Part shown: piece by piece, positions 53,029 through 62,494 of the stretch | Layout of the letters: each line of letters begins with the position of its first letter | Position numbering within the stretch: position 1 is the stretch's first letter | Assembly: GCA_030710605.1 (NCBI GenBank) | Contig: CP092863.1 | Span: 121,756,203-121,820,202 of the forward strand | Reading direction: 5' to 3' | From: Cordylochernes scorpioides | Taxonomy: Eukaryota; Arthropoda; Arachnida; Pseudoscorpiones; Chernetidae | Length of the DNA stretch: 64,000 nt | Position numbers and translations under genes: made by a program | Notes under the pieces: model-generated | What the model was told of the DNA's origin: nothing | The model's database searches: none | The model's input: the letters and a program-made list of their open reading frames with translations, nothing else

Positions 53029-53167
53029 TATATATTTTTATTTATTCTGTGAATAAAAAATATAAATTAAGGTTCTATAGACTATACTTGTTTTGAAGAT
53101 ATAAAGGTTGCTTGGTGATATTCATTGTTCTTAAAAGAACAGACACTTCGGCCAATAGTCATTACAT

Positions 53168-55009
53168 CAAGCATGTCAAACTCGCGGCCCGCGGGCCTCA
53201 TGCGGCCCACCAGACAATATATTTTAATTTAAAAAAAATTATAAATTAAAAAAATAATAATAAAAATTTGTAGCCTAAAAACAACAGTTTATGTTTACTA
53301 AAGTATCACAAGAGAGTGAAGCGGCGGTGCATGCAAGCTACGTTTTATCGGAGATGATAGCTAAACACTCAAAACCTTTTACTGAAGGTGATTTCATCAA
53401 GGAATGTTTAATTAAAGCTGCAGAAATTGTTTGTCCTGGAAGTGTGAAGACATTTCAAGCAATATCTTTGTCTCGAAATACCGTTGTGGAAAGAGTTACT
53501 GATATGGCCAGAAATTTGAATGATCAGATAAAAGAAAAATCATCTTGTTTCGAAGCATTTTCCATTGCCTGTGATGAGAGTGCGGACATTGGGGGCGTAG
53601 CTCAGTTATCTGTTTTTTTTTTTCGAGCTTGCGACACGGATTTCAACATTTTTGAGGAATTATTGGAACTAGTACCGATGTAAGGCACTACTACAGGAGA
53701 AGATATATTTAATTGCGTTTATGATCTTCTGCAAAAATACAATTTACCTCAATCAAAATTGACTTCTGTAGCAACAGATGGAGCTTCTTCAATGACTGGA
53801 AAAACCAACGGTTTCGTAGCATTACTGCGAAAAAAACTAAGTGAAATTTCTGATGGTTCCGATATTCATCATACGCATTGCATTATACATCAGGAGGTAT
53901 TATGTACGAAGGTAATAAAAATGGAAAATGTGTTGACACCTATAAAAAAAAAATGCATCATTTTCATAAGATCTCGAGGTTTAAATCAGCGACAGTTCTC
54001 TCTGTTCTTAACTGAATTATAAAGCGAATATTCAGGTTTATCATACTATACCGAGTTACGTTGGCTATCATGCTCCAAGGTTCTCAAACAATTTTGGGAC
54101 TTGAAAGAAGAAATATGTCAGTTTTTAATAACCAAGAATCAAGACATCACTTTGTTTTCCGATCAAGTATGGTTGCAAGAATTTTCCTTCATGGTTGACA
54201 TAACAAAACACTTGTCGGATTTAAATTTGAAACTGCAAGGAAAGGATCAGATCATTACCAACATGTGTGACCAAGTTAATGCATTCAAATGTAAGCTAGT
54301 TTTTTGGGAAAAGCAGTTGAAAAACGAAGATTTAATGCAATTTCCGACATGCAACATGTACAAATCAAGTTTAGGGGAAACTGCATCGTATCAAAAATAT
54401 GCGGAAAAAATTTTAAGTCTTAGAAATGAATTTGAAACAAGGTTTTCTGATTTCAAATCTTTGGAAGGCAAGTTTACTTTGTTTTCTTTGATTTTCTCGA
54501 TAAATATAGAATCAGTACCTAATCATATGCAAATGGAGGTAATAGATATCCAGTACGATTCAGATTTAAAGGCAAAATTCATTGAAGTTGGCGTTTCTGA
54601 ATTTTACAAATATTTGCCAGCCAGATTTGAAAACACTCGAAAATTAGCCTATGAAATTATGTCCATGTTTGGAAGTACTTATCGGTGCGAGCAGTTATTT
54701 TCACTTATGAAAGGAAATAAGTCTCCAATCAGATCGAGAATTACTGACGTTCACCTTGGGTCAGTTTTAAAATTAATCACTGCGAACAAGATTTCCCCCG
54801 AAGTAGGAAAGATGGTAGCAGAAAAGAGACGCCAAATATCAGGGAGAAAATATTAAATTTACTTTCTTTTTTCTTATTAGTATTTTTCAAAATAAACCTA
54901 CATAAATGTTACTATAAAAATTTAAGTACTTGTTTTCTTTTTTTGCGGCCCACATAATCTTATTACCTTTTTATTTGGCCCGTGTTAGGATTTGAGTTTG
55001 ATATGCTTG
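53168..55009 (+). mobile_element. hAT transposon with perfect 8-bp target-site duplication
   Basis: CATTACAT occurs at 53160-53167 and 55010-55017. Terminal inverted repeats are CAAGCATGTCAAACTC and (reverse complement of the right end) CAAGCATATCAAACTC, followed on both sides by GCGGCCC-rich sub-terminal sequence. It is inserted in a hammerhead-type fold-back repeat whose halves are at 53125-53159 and 55018-55110. Confidence 0.93.
53291..54856 (+). pseudogene. hAT transposase (GTF2I-repeat / ZBED-like type) with two nonsense codons
   Basis: Three open segments (53291-53683, 53759-54022, 54101-54856) are in one frame, separated by TAA codons at 53681 and 54020, in a reading of 522 codons. 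Recognisable hAT features are FSIACDESADIGGVAQLSVF (first Asp region), TSVATDGASSMTGKTNGFVA (second Asp), HHTHCIIHQEVL, TELRWLSCSKVLKQFWDLKE, and the C-terminal dimerisation region FGSTYRCEQLFSLMKGNKSP IRSRITDVHL. It matches the transposase family from which vertebrate GTF2IRD2 and ZBED5-type proteins arose. The N-terminal zinc finger seems missing or very short. Only two nonsense changes, with intact target-site duplications, suggest recent death. Confidence 0.9.
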
Positions 55010-55017
55010 CATTACAT

Positions 55018-55110
55018 AAAGCTTTTTTTTTTTTCATAACGAGGACAAAATATTTTGTGTCGAAACGTCGAAAAAAATAAAAACTTAACTGGCCGAAGTG
55101 CTTCTTATTT
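55018..55110 (+). repeat. Right half of the hammerhead repeat hit by the hAT element
   Basis: AACGAGGACAAAATATTTTG, GTCGAAACGTCG and AACTGGCCGAAGTG match the 7335 and 36425 repeats. The left half (ACACTTCGGCCAATAGT) is at 53142-53159. The core ACGA-GAAA is degenerate. Confidence 0.6.
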
Positions 55111-55140
55111 TAAGAACAGATTATACATTAGTAAAATAGA

Positions 55141-55530
55141 AAAAGGCATATCCTTATCGTGAAAATGAAGGTTGATGATGGCTTGCGCCATCTATCGGAA
55201 TAAATATCAACTATTATATTGATTTTTTTAATTATTCCAGATTTGGCCAAGATACCCAAGCTTGATTAATCAAGAAAAGCTAACCATGTACGCGTTTCGA
55301 ATTGTTGGTTCTTGTCAGCGTGGTGCAAGCTGTAGCTCAACGACCAAAAAACTGGTTATTAAGGCATCCTGAAAAATCATGAAAAAAGTAGTTAACGCTA
55401 GAATTACGTGAGACCGCGAAACAATGAAAAAATTCTGGAATAATTAAAAATCAACGAGAATAGTTGATATTTATTCTGATAAATGGCGCGAGCAATCAGC
55501 AACTTTCATTTGCACGATAAGGAGATACCA
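55141..55530. mobile_element. Fold-back element, GATGGCGC-arm family, with internal hammerhead relic
   Basis: Left arm (GGCATATCCTTATCGTG ... GCGCCATCTATCGGAATAAA) and right arm (AGTTGATATTTATTCTG ... CACGATAAGGAGATACC) enclose about 230 bp. On the minus strand 55283-55324 is hammerhead-like (GCTGACAAG ... TTCGAAACGCGTACATGGT). The core is damaged (CTGACAA), but helix III and part of helix I remain. Confidence 0.65.
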
Positions 55531-56180
55531 TTTTCATAATTTATGCACCAAATCCCAGTACAATATCACATTTGTACTATTTTTTTTTCAAATTATACAT
55601 TTGTTGCTATTTTGTGCAATATTTTCACACTTTTAAAAGAAATTAATTTTAAATTTTATAAAATAAGTAACTTTTTTTATTGTTAAAATGTATGTGTTAT
55701 AGAATATTTCTCTCTTTACTTTTAATTTTGATAAGCCACTAGAAATATATCTTTGTTCTAAAGCTGTATATACTCAATCTCATGAGAACTTTGTTAAGTT
55801 TAGAACTATTTGTACAATAATTTAGAAAACACTACTAATCCATCGTGTAAATAATCAATCATATATATGTAAATAATACTAGCACAGCACAATAGTCCTT
55901 TGGACTTCGTGCTTTTGTAACAATAAATAAATAAAAAAAAAAAAAAAAAAACTTGCTTTTCCACAATAAAATGAAAAGATACTTATAATGATATATTTTT
56001 AATTAATTTCAATATGAATATTACAATTTTTATTTAATGTCAATTTTTTACATATATTTGACATCAACTAAGTCCATTTCCTAATTTCTAGAGAATTTTC
56101 CAAGGAATAAATCCACATAGTGGTCACCTCATATATTGGACTTCCACTGGCGAATCGTAAAAAAAAAAAACAATAAGACT
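55531..56180. other. AT-rich spacer with poly-A tract
   Basis: Poly-A run at about 55931-55951 after AATAAATAAATA could be the tail of a retroposed copy. No gene recognised. Confidence 0.45.
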
Positions 56181-56393
56181 TATACTCATGGACAAAACTT
56201 AAGGAAGTTATACCTTTCAGCATGTATATCGGGATTGAGACAATAACTCTGAAAGATATTAAAGTGACCTTTATTGAAGACACACGAGATAAACAAGTGT
56301 AAACAAAATTGCCTGTGTTTCCTTAAAAAAAAAAAAAAGACGATTGGAGATATCAAAGACTTTTCACATTCTTAAGTTTTTTCCATGTGTGTA
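56181..56393 (-). mobile_element. Satellite-founder MITE, single complete copy
   Basis: ACTCATGGACAAAACTTAAG at the left and TTAAGTTTTTTCCATGTGTG at the right are the terminal inverted repeats, with TA at the borders. Between them are one 118-bp-type half and one unique half. This 213-bp copy shows the ancestral structure of the arrays. Confidence 0.8.
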
Positions 56394-56510
56394 TGTCAGA
56401 AGAACAACTCGGGTAGATGGCGACTGCTATACGTGTTTCCCGGAATAAGGGGAAACCAAAACAAAAATAATAATAACATAGCTTTAAATCGAAAGTGTTT
56501 GCCGGGAGGA

Positions 56511-56891
56511 TATCTATATATATATAAAATCAATGTTTGTATGTTTGTTTGTTTGTATGTCCGGTATACAAATTCGCAGTAGTTCACTAATTCAAACCAA
56601 AATTTCTATACATAGGTAAAAAATTACGGGGAAGACGATAGGCTATTTTTAAAAATATATAAATCAATTATTTAAACTATATATTCAAATTATTCTACTT
56701 AGCTCGCGAGCAGCGCCTCTAGCGGTGAAGATGGGAGGTAATATCAGCTGACCTAATGTACATGTAAAGTTTGGAGCGGGACGTTTCACAAGAGTGACAT
56801 CCACGGCGCCAATTTCTAATTGTAACGAATAGTGTTTGAATAAAACATTTAATCGGGTAAACCCGGGCGTTGCCCGGGTCATTCGTCTAGT
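56511..56891 (-). mobile_element. Short LINE-like element
   Basis: On the minus strand it starts ACTAGACGAATGACCCGGGC and ends with a CAAACAAACAAACATAC tail and TTTTATATATATATAGATA. Same 5' and 3' signature as the 18033 element, but only 381 bp. Confidence 0.6.
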
Positions 56892-57021
56892 TATTCTATA
56901 AAAAGAAAAGTCACCTCTCCCGTCAAAACTAGACGCCATCTTTTTACTGTTGCCGCAAACTAGCGGCTTCGGGTCGGTAACAAAGCTACAATTTTAGTTT
57001 TGGTAATCAGAGAAGCGTCCA

Positions 57022-57065
57022 CCTGGAAACCATGGTTTCCTGCTAAAGGCCTTTGTCAGTCTAGG
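57022..57065 (-). ncRNA. Hammerhead-like motif, G8 to A mutant
   Basis: Reverse complement: helix I CCTAGA/TCCAGG (one mismatch), CTGACAA, GAAA, helix III ACC/GGT around AT. Confidence 0.55.
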
Positions 57066-57077
57066 GTGGGTTTCCTT

Positions 57078-57121
57078 CCTGGGCTGACGAGGGCCATTAG
57101 CCAGAAACCATGGTCTTCAGG
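57078..57121 (+). ncRNA. Hammerhead ribozyme, complete core
   Basis: Helix I CCTGGG (57078-57083) pairs with TTCAGG (57116-57121), all six positions including two G-U pairs; CTGACGA (57084-57090); stem II GGC/GCC with a closing G-A; GAAA (57104-57107); helix III ACC/GGT with loop AT; C17 at 57115. Predicted self-cleavage after C57115. Confidence 0.78.
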
Positions 57122-57180
57122 TGGACGCTTCCCAGTTTACCAAAACTGGTGATGTGGATTTGTCTTGAGTACATTAGGAA

Positions 57181-57587
57181 ATTTCCAGTCACAGGGAGAT
57201 GTCGAGACCATAATATTGTCACGAAATTGGTTTATGTAAATCAAATGTGAATGAAATGTCTCTATTAGTAAATATGTAAATACTTTTATGTTTAATGTTA
57301 TATAAGGAAGTTCTGTAAATTCAATAACTGATTTTTATTTTCTTGTTTCTTGTTTTGTTGTGAGGGAAACATCACTCACAAAGTTTATCATTTGATCAAT
57401 AAACTCTAAATTGATATCTCGACAATATTTCTACGAAGTTGTAAATCTGTAGTAATTTATTTGATTATTGTCATCCCTGCTTATTTGCATATCTTTGATG
57501 TAACTTTTTAATAGTGCGTGTGTGTTAGGTCTTTATAAATCAGGTTGAGGTAATTTTTAGGTGAGAGTTGCGTGTATATACTTTTAT
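57181..57587. other. No gene seen
   Basis: AT-rich sequence with TATGTAAATA and TTTGCATA motifs; AATAAA at about 57399. Confidence 0.4.
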
Positions 57588-57600
57588 ATAACCTACGTAG

Positions 57601-58093
57601 GGGGGAGAAGTCCGACCATACCTCCCTGCGGTCCCCTCTGGACCCTTGGAATATTTGAACAAATTCTGGTTCGTTTCCAAGGTGACTAACGTGGCAACGG
57701 CACCCATTTTCCAATGAAGAGAGTAGCAGCTTTACACACCCAAGATAGTGGACATTGCTGCTGTGATGGAGATACATGGAGACATCTGAGGCTCTTCATT
57801 GGACACGACAACAAAACAATAGAGTATACACACCCAAGATAGTGGACATTACTGTGATAGAGATGTACGGAGACATTTGAGGCTCTTTATTGGACACGAC
57901 AACAACAACAATACAGTATACACACCCAATATAGAGGACACTGCTGTGATAGAGATGTACTGAGACATCTGAGGCTCTTCATTGGACACGACAACAACAA
58001 CAATACAGTATACACACCCAAGATGGAGGACATTGCTGTGATAGAGATGTACGGAGACATCTGAGGCTCTTCATTGGATACGACAACAACAAC
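57601..58093 (+). mobile_element. Insertion flanked by 13-bp direct repeats, with a 3' minisatellite
   Basis: ATAACCTACGTAG at 57588-57600 and 58094-58106 brackets a 493-bp segment. Its first 120 bases contain GTGACTAACGTGGCAACGGC, also similar to 62325-62350. The rest is four units of about 90 bp (ACACCCAAGATAGTGGACAT ... CATTGGACACGACAACAACA). The long direct repeats suggest LINE-mediated retroposition. Confidence 0.6.
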
Positions 58094-58312
58094 ATAACCT
58101 ACGTAGCTAGTTTCAATTTTACCCTTCCATGTCAATTGTCTTTATAGAATGAAGAATCTTCGCTTTCTTAAAGTTTTTCTTCTTTTTCCTTAGTTGATCA
58201 TCTAGTTGCGAATATATTCACTAGCGTATGAAAATAAGTATAATAAGATGCATCCGGTGGCATATCTAAAATGGGTCGGTTCACTAATAACAGGAACGGT
58301 AAAATGTACTGG

Positions 58313-59052
58313 TGTAGGTACCGAGGCCACGAGCGGTGTAGGTACCGGGACCGAGCTAGGTACCGGGGGCCACGTACGGTGTAGGTACCGAGGCCACGAG
58401 CGGTGTAGGTACCGGGACCGAGCTAGGTACCGGGGGCCACGTACGGTGTAGGTACCGAGGCCACGAGCGGTGTAGGTACCGGGACCGAGCTAGGTGCCGG
58501 GGGCCACGTACGGTGTAGGTACCGGGGCCACGTGCGGTGTAGGTACCGGGACCGAGCTAGGTACCGGGGGCCACTTACGGTGTAGGTACCGGGGCCACGT
58601 GCGGTGTAGGTACCGGGACCGAGCTAGGTACCGGGGGCCACGTACGGTGTAGGTACCGGGGCCACGTGCGGTGTAGGTACCGGGACCGAGCTAGGTACCG
58701 GGGGCCACGTACGGTCTAGGTACCGGGGCACGTGCGGTGTAGGTACCGGGGCCACGTGCGGTGTAGGTACCGGGACCGAGCTAGGTACCGGGGGCCACGT
58801 ACGGTGTAGGAACCGGGGCCACGTGCGGTGTAGGTACCGGGACCGAGCTAGGTACCGGGGGCCACGTACGGTGTAGGTACCGGGGCCACGTGCGGTGTAG
58901 GTACCGGGACCGAGCTAGGTACCGGGATCCACGTGCCGGTGTAGGTACCGGGGACCACGTGCGGTGTAAGTACCGGGACCGAGCTAGGTTCCGGGGGCCA
59001 CGTGCGGTGTAGGTACCGGGACCACGTGCCGGTGTAGGTACCGCGCTAGGGA
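58313..59052 (+). repeat. GC-rich 67-bp minisatellite upstream of the K2P exon
   Basis: About eleven units made of three blocks ending GTGTAGGTA or GCTAGGTA: CCGGGGCCACGTGCGGTG, CCGGGACCGAGCTAGGTA and CCGGGGGCCACGTACGGTG. KpnI-type GGTACC occurs at every block border, and CACGTG or CACGTA (E-box-like) in most units. It ends about 85 bases before the upstream ORF of the channel gene. Confidence 0.93.
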
Positions 59053-59138
59053 CCGGGGGGGGGCATGTGGAACAGACACAATCGATGAGTCCACCGGGCG
59101 GTCCTACCGCTAAGAATAGACCGACCGCGCCTGCGCAG

Positions 59139-59150
59139 ATGGAGAGCTGA
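59139..59150 (+). promoter_or_regulatory. Three-codon upstream ORF overlapping the K2P start
   Basis: ATG GAG AGC TGA. The stop codon's last base is the A of the main ATG (TGATG), in another frame. If the transcript includes it, ribosomes reaching the channel start would do so by leaky scanning or termination-reinitiation. Confidence 0.5.
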
Positions 59151-59576
59151 TGACGCTGGAGCGGAAGCGGTCGACACGCTCCCAGCCCCCGACCAGCAAG
59201 TGTAAGACGTGCTGTCGGCGCGTGGTAGCCTTCCTCTTCTCGCACGTCGGACTGTGCGCGCTCGTGGTCGGCTACAGCGTGCTGGGCGCCCTCGCCTTCC
59301 GCCAACTCGAGTCGCGCTCTGAGCAGGAGAGCGGCTATCACCTCAAAGCTCTCCGTAGGGACACGGTGGCCAAACTGTGGAATATCACCATGAACCTCAA
59401 CGTGCTCTACCCCAAGAATTGGACGGAGATGGTGTCGATAGAGATTCAGCGATTTCAAAGTGAGGTGATTGCCAGGGTGAAGGATGGCTACGACGGAAAG
59501 GAATTGTCCGAATCTTCGGGCCAGTGGTCTTTCTCAGGGGCTTTCTTGTACTCCCTCACAGTCATCACTACTATCG
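59150..59576 (+). CDS. Two-pore-domain potassium (K2P) channel, first coding exon
   Basis: 142 codons plus one base. Residues 1-24 are a basic, Cys-containing cytoplasmic N-terminus. Residues 25-50 (VVAFLFSHVGLCALVVGYSV ...) are transmembrane helix M1 followed by ALAFRQLE, the usual K2P M1 end. The extracellular cap region follows, with two N-glycosylation sequons (N78-I-T, N90-W-T). Last is the first pore helix and filter start (SFSGAFLYSLTVITTI). The exon stops after the first base of the filter glycine codon at a consensus donor (G|GTGAGT, 59577), a splice position familiar in K2P genes. The product would be a background potassium channel of the plasma membrane, most like invertebrate TWiK/KCNK18-type channels. 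The ATG at 59150 is the first in frame. GC content is far above the flanks. Later exons lie beyond the window. Confidence 0.88.
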
Positions 59577-61284
59577 GTGAGTACGCATGCCGCCGACATA
59601 CTCTCCGGAAATTGCGCCACCATAATTGCATATTTACACATTCATGTCTTCCAGAAGCAACACCCTCTATTCCTAGCTAGATATATCTGACGTAATTTAT
59701 ACAACCTCAATACGATCCAACTTCTATCGATAACATAGTATATCTGACAATATGCAAATATACCTATATATAATCAACTCTGCTATGGAATCAATTGAAA
59801 CCGCCGCATAGAGTAGATAATACATGAGATTATTTTCATATAGAAGGAATTTCGCATATCATATCATATCGTCATGAAATCACAGAGAAACTATAAATGC
59901 ATAGTATATTCTACTTACATAACGGCGTGATTGTCTGCATCGACTCACAATGTGTTGAATAAAACATATTTACATACTGTCGCGTAAGTTGCATAGTGTA
60001 AGTGTACACATCCGCATTGAAACTACCCCTCATGTTATATGATGAAGGGAGATACAAATAATACATTTAAAGTAATATATAAATACCATCTATTAACTGA
60101 AAAGTAAATAATATAGTATTTTATGTAAATATATTTTCGTCATATAAGAATAAAGGTGCCGTGCAGTCTCTATAAATCCATATCGATATTTGCATAGTTT
60201 TATATAAATAGATATATATATATATGCATATAGTTTCATGTATAACAATAATTTATATATGCAATCCGATCGACACCTCTCTCTATAACTATACATATTT
60301 TCATCTTAATTAAATATCCACATATACATTAAAAAAATACCTATGTAATTAAAATCCGATTCCGTTTAATGTGCAAATTAGCATGTAGTAAACAAGTTCA
60401 TAAAATCCTAGATTACAGAAAGATTACAGCAACTTTGTCAATAACTATTATAACAAGAACATTCTATATTTCATTCAGCAGACAGTAAAGCAACCAATGA
60501 ATTTTTTTAACATTGGAAAATTTGCATAATTTCAATGAATATGTATTATTTACATATCGCGATTTTTTTCTCTCTAAATGAAAATACAATAAGAATGTAG
60601 CACAGCAAGAAATATATCACGACCAAACGAAAAATCAATGAATAAAAGCGAAAATCAATAAAAGTCATTTAGAAATTTCTATAGCGGTAGCAGCTAGTGG
60701 TGTTCATACCAAGAGACAATATAGTTAGGCCAAGTTGCATACTCAAGAATTCCACGGGGCGCTCCCACTTTTATTATCATTCACTCGACCTATTTGCATA
60801 ATTATCCTTGCATTTCGTGATTTAAAAATGGCTTTTAGCCGTGAGGCGGGGAAATCACGGTCTCTTGGCACGTTTTTTATATATATATGTATTTTTTTTT
60901 CTCCTTTCGCCATTTGCTATAGAGGTATAAACCTGAGTGATCACTTGAAAATGACTTCCCAAAATATAAAGCAAGGTTAATAAATGAAAATATAGTTTTG
61001 CTAATTAATATTACCTCTATATATTTACGCATATTTTACATATTATTTCAAAAGCTAAGAGGAGAATAGTTCATATTTATCTATTTTGTATATATAATGT
61101 AAAGAAGTTAGCGGAAAAGGATATGTAAATATGTAAAATAAAAAAATAAAAACATATTCCTAACTTTCGCTGTATATTAGTAACTAAATTGTTTCCTATG
61201 TGAAAATATATATTTACATAAACAAAATGTAAATATATTTGTAAATTTAATTTTATTGCCATCTATCGTTAAAATTTTACACAA
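59577..61284 (+). other. Presumed K2P intron 1, first part; no exon seen
   Basis: AT-rich with frequent TTTGCATA and TATGTAAATA motifs. I searched for an exon starting with the remaining filter sequence (Tyr-Gly after a G) and found none. Confidence 0.5.
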
Positions 61285-61400
61285 ATAGAGATTAATTTGG
61301 CGAAACCGCTGAGAGGGTTCACTACTGATGAGCCAAGCCCTCTCATTCAATAACTTATATCATTGCAGTAAGGTCTATAGAGATAATATTTGATGATATT
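61285..61400 (+). repeat. Dispersed repeat R1, copy 6
   Basis: TTGGCGAAACCGCTGAGAGG ... CACTACTGATGAGCCAAGCC, then ATCATTGCAGTAAGG. Confidence 0.7.
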
Positions 61401-61715
61401 TAAAAAGAAACGCATTGCCAGTGAATTTATTTGTGTAAAATTTTAAAATGGAAATATACATATATGCATATACAAATGCATTTTACAATTCAGACTAGAT
61501 CAGAAATTGAACTTTTTCTAACCAAGATAGAAGTCTTCAATAGCAAATACTCTCTCATATAGTTGAGACAGGCCATCTAGTATTGACTTCCTATGTAAAT
61601 ATAGTATGTAAAGTGTGTATTTATGGTATGTAAAGTCCATCAGGCTGTTACAGATCAAAATATCAACAATTCAACACCATTTAAGGCAATATGTATCTTT
61701 GTTGAATTATGATTG

Positions 61716-61750
61716 GCTAGCTTTCGGGACTAGTGTCCTTCAACAGTTGC
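61716..61750 (-). ncRNA. Hammerhead-like motif, degenerate
   Basis: Reverse complement CTGTTGAAGGACACTAGTCC then CGAAAGCTAG: four-pair stem II next to GAAA. Confidence 0.4.
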
Positions 61751-62067
61751 CGTATATAGTAACAAATAACTGTGTAATAGACTGATAATTCAATATATGA
61801 CATATATATATTGCTGACTATTTACATATGAGAGTTTTATAATTATTCTATTTGCATATATATATTGGAATGTATAGAATCGTATTTACATACTTAAAAT
61901 GAAACTTAACCTCTATATCAGGAACTAAAAACCATATTTTATTTCTCTCTAAATTATTTTTTTTTTTATTTTATAAAAATAATAAATTGATGATAATAAA
62001 AAATATTATCAGTATGCAAAAATGATGTGTGAATATTTAAATTCTTACCACTTGTTTTATGTATTAT

Positions 62068-62102
62068 GCCTGTAGAAATGCGACTTGTTCGAAAGCTTTT
62101 TA
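62068..62102 (+). ncRNA. Hammerhead-like motif, degenerate
   Basis: CTGTAGAAATGCGACTTGTT, CGAAAGCTTTTT. Confidence 0.3.
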
Positions 62103-62494
62103 AAACGTTTAGAAATGGAAGAAACTCTTCTACCCGTCTTATGATTTTACTTCCATAATAAAAAAAAACACCCCAATGGGGAATTTTGACTAAATTTCTA
62201 CATTAATCAAATTTTGCGAATACTCGAAATCTTCTATTAATACTTTCATATTTTATAGAATTAAGGGACTGCCCTGTAGTACGGTGTCGTGAGCCGCTAC
62301 GGTAACCGTGAACAGGGAACTGTGGCTGACTAACGGGGCAATGGCACCCCCCTTTCCGTGAAGCAACAAAATCTTTGGAAAAGACACCACCCTATTTTCT
62401 TTAGATGAATGATTTATTCAGAATTTTTTTTTTGTTTCTTAATTAGAAATTAGATATTCGACACAAAAAAATATTTTTTTTCTTATCCTTTTAT
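62103..62494. other. No gene seen
   Basis: 62270-62370 contains CTGACTAACGGGGCAATGGC, similar to the start of the insertion at 57601. Rest AT-rich. Confidence 0.4.

Larger units (their letters stand above)
56898..57180. mobile_element. Fold-back hammerhead element
   Basis: Begins with GTCACCTCTCCCGTCAAAAC and the CTAGCGGCTTCGGGTCGGTA block. The central inverted pair 57015-57128 (GCGTCCACCTGGAAACCATG and complement) carries one hammerhead in each arm, with outer complementary sequence AGTTTTGGTAA / TTACCAAAACT. Confidence 0.75.

Noticed and set aside
58781-59458. 225-codon minus-strand ORF over the minisatellite and K2P exon
   Set aside because: It is antisense to a clear K2P exon, and its repeats are the minisatellite translated.
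62272-62310. Second K2P exon suggested by TAG|TACGG
   Set aside because: The intron phase does not fit (one base of the Gly codon is required), and the following codons do not resemble the M2 region.
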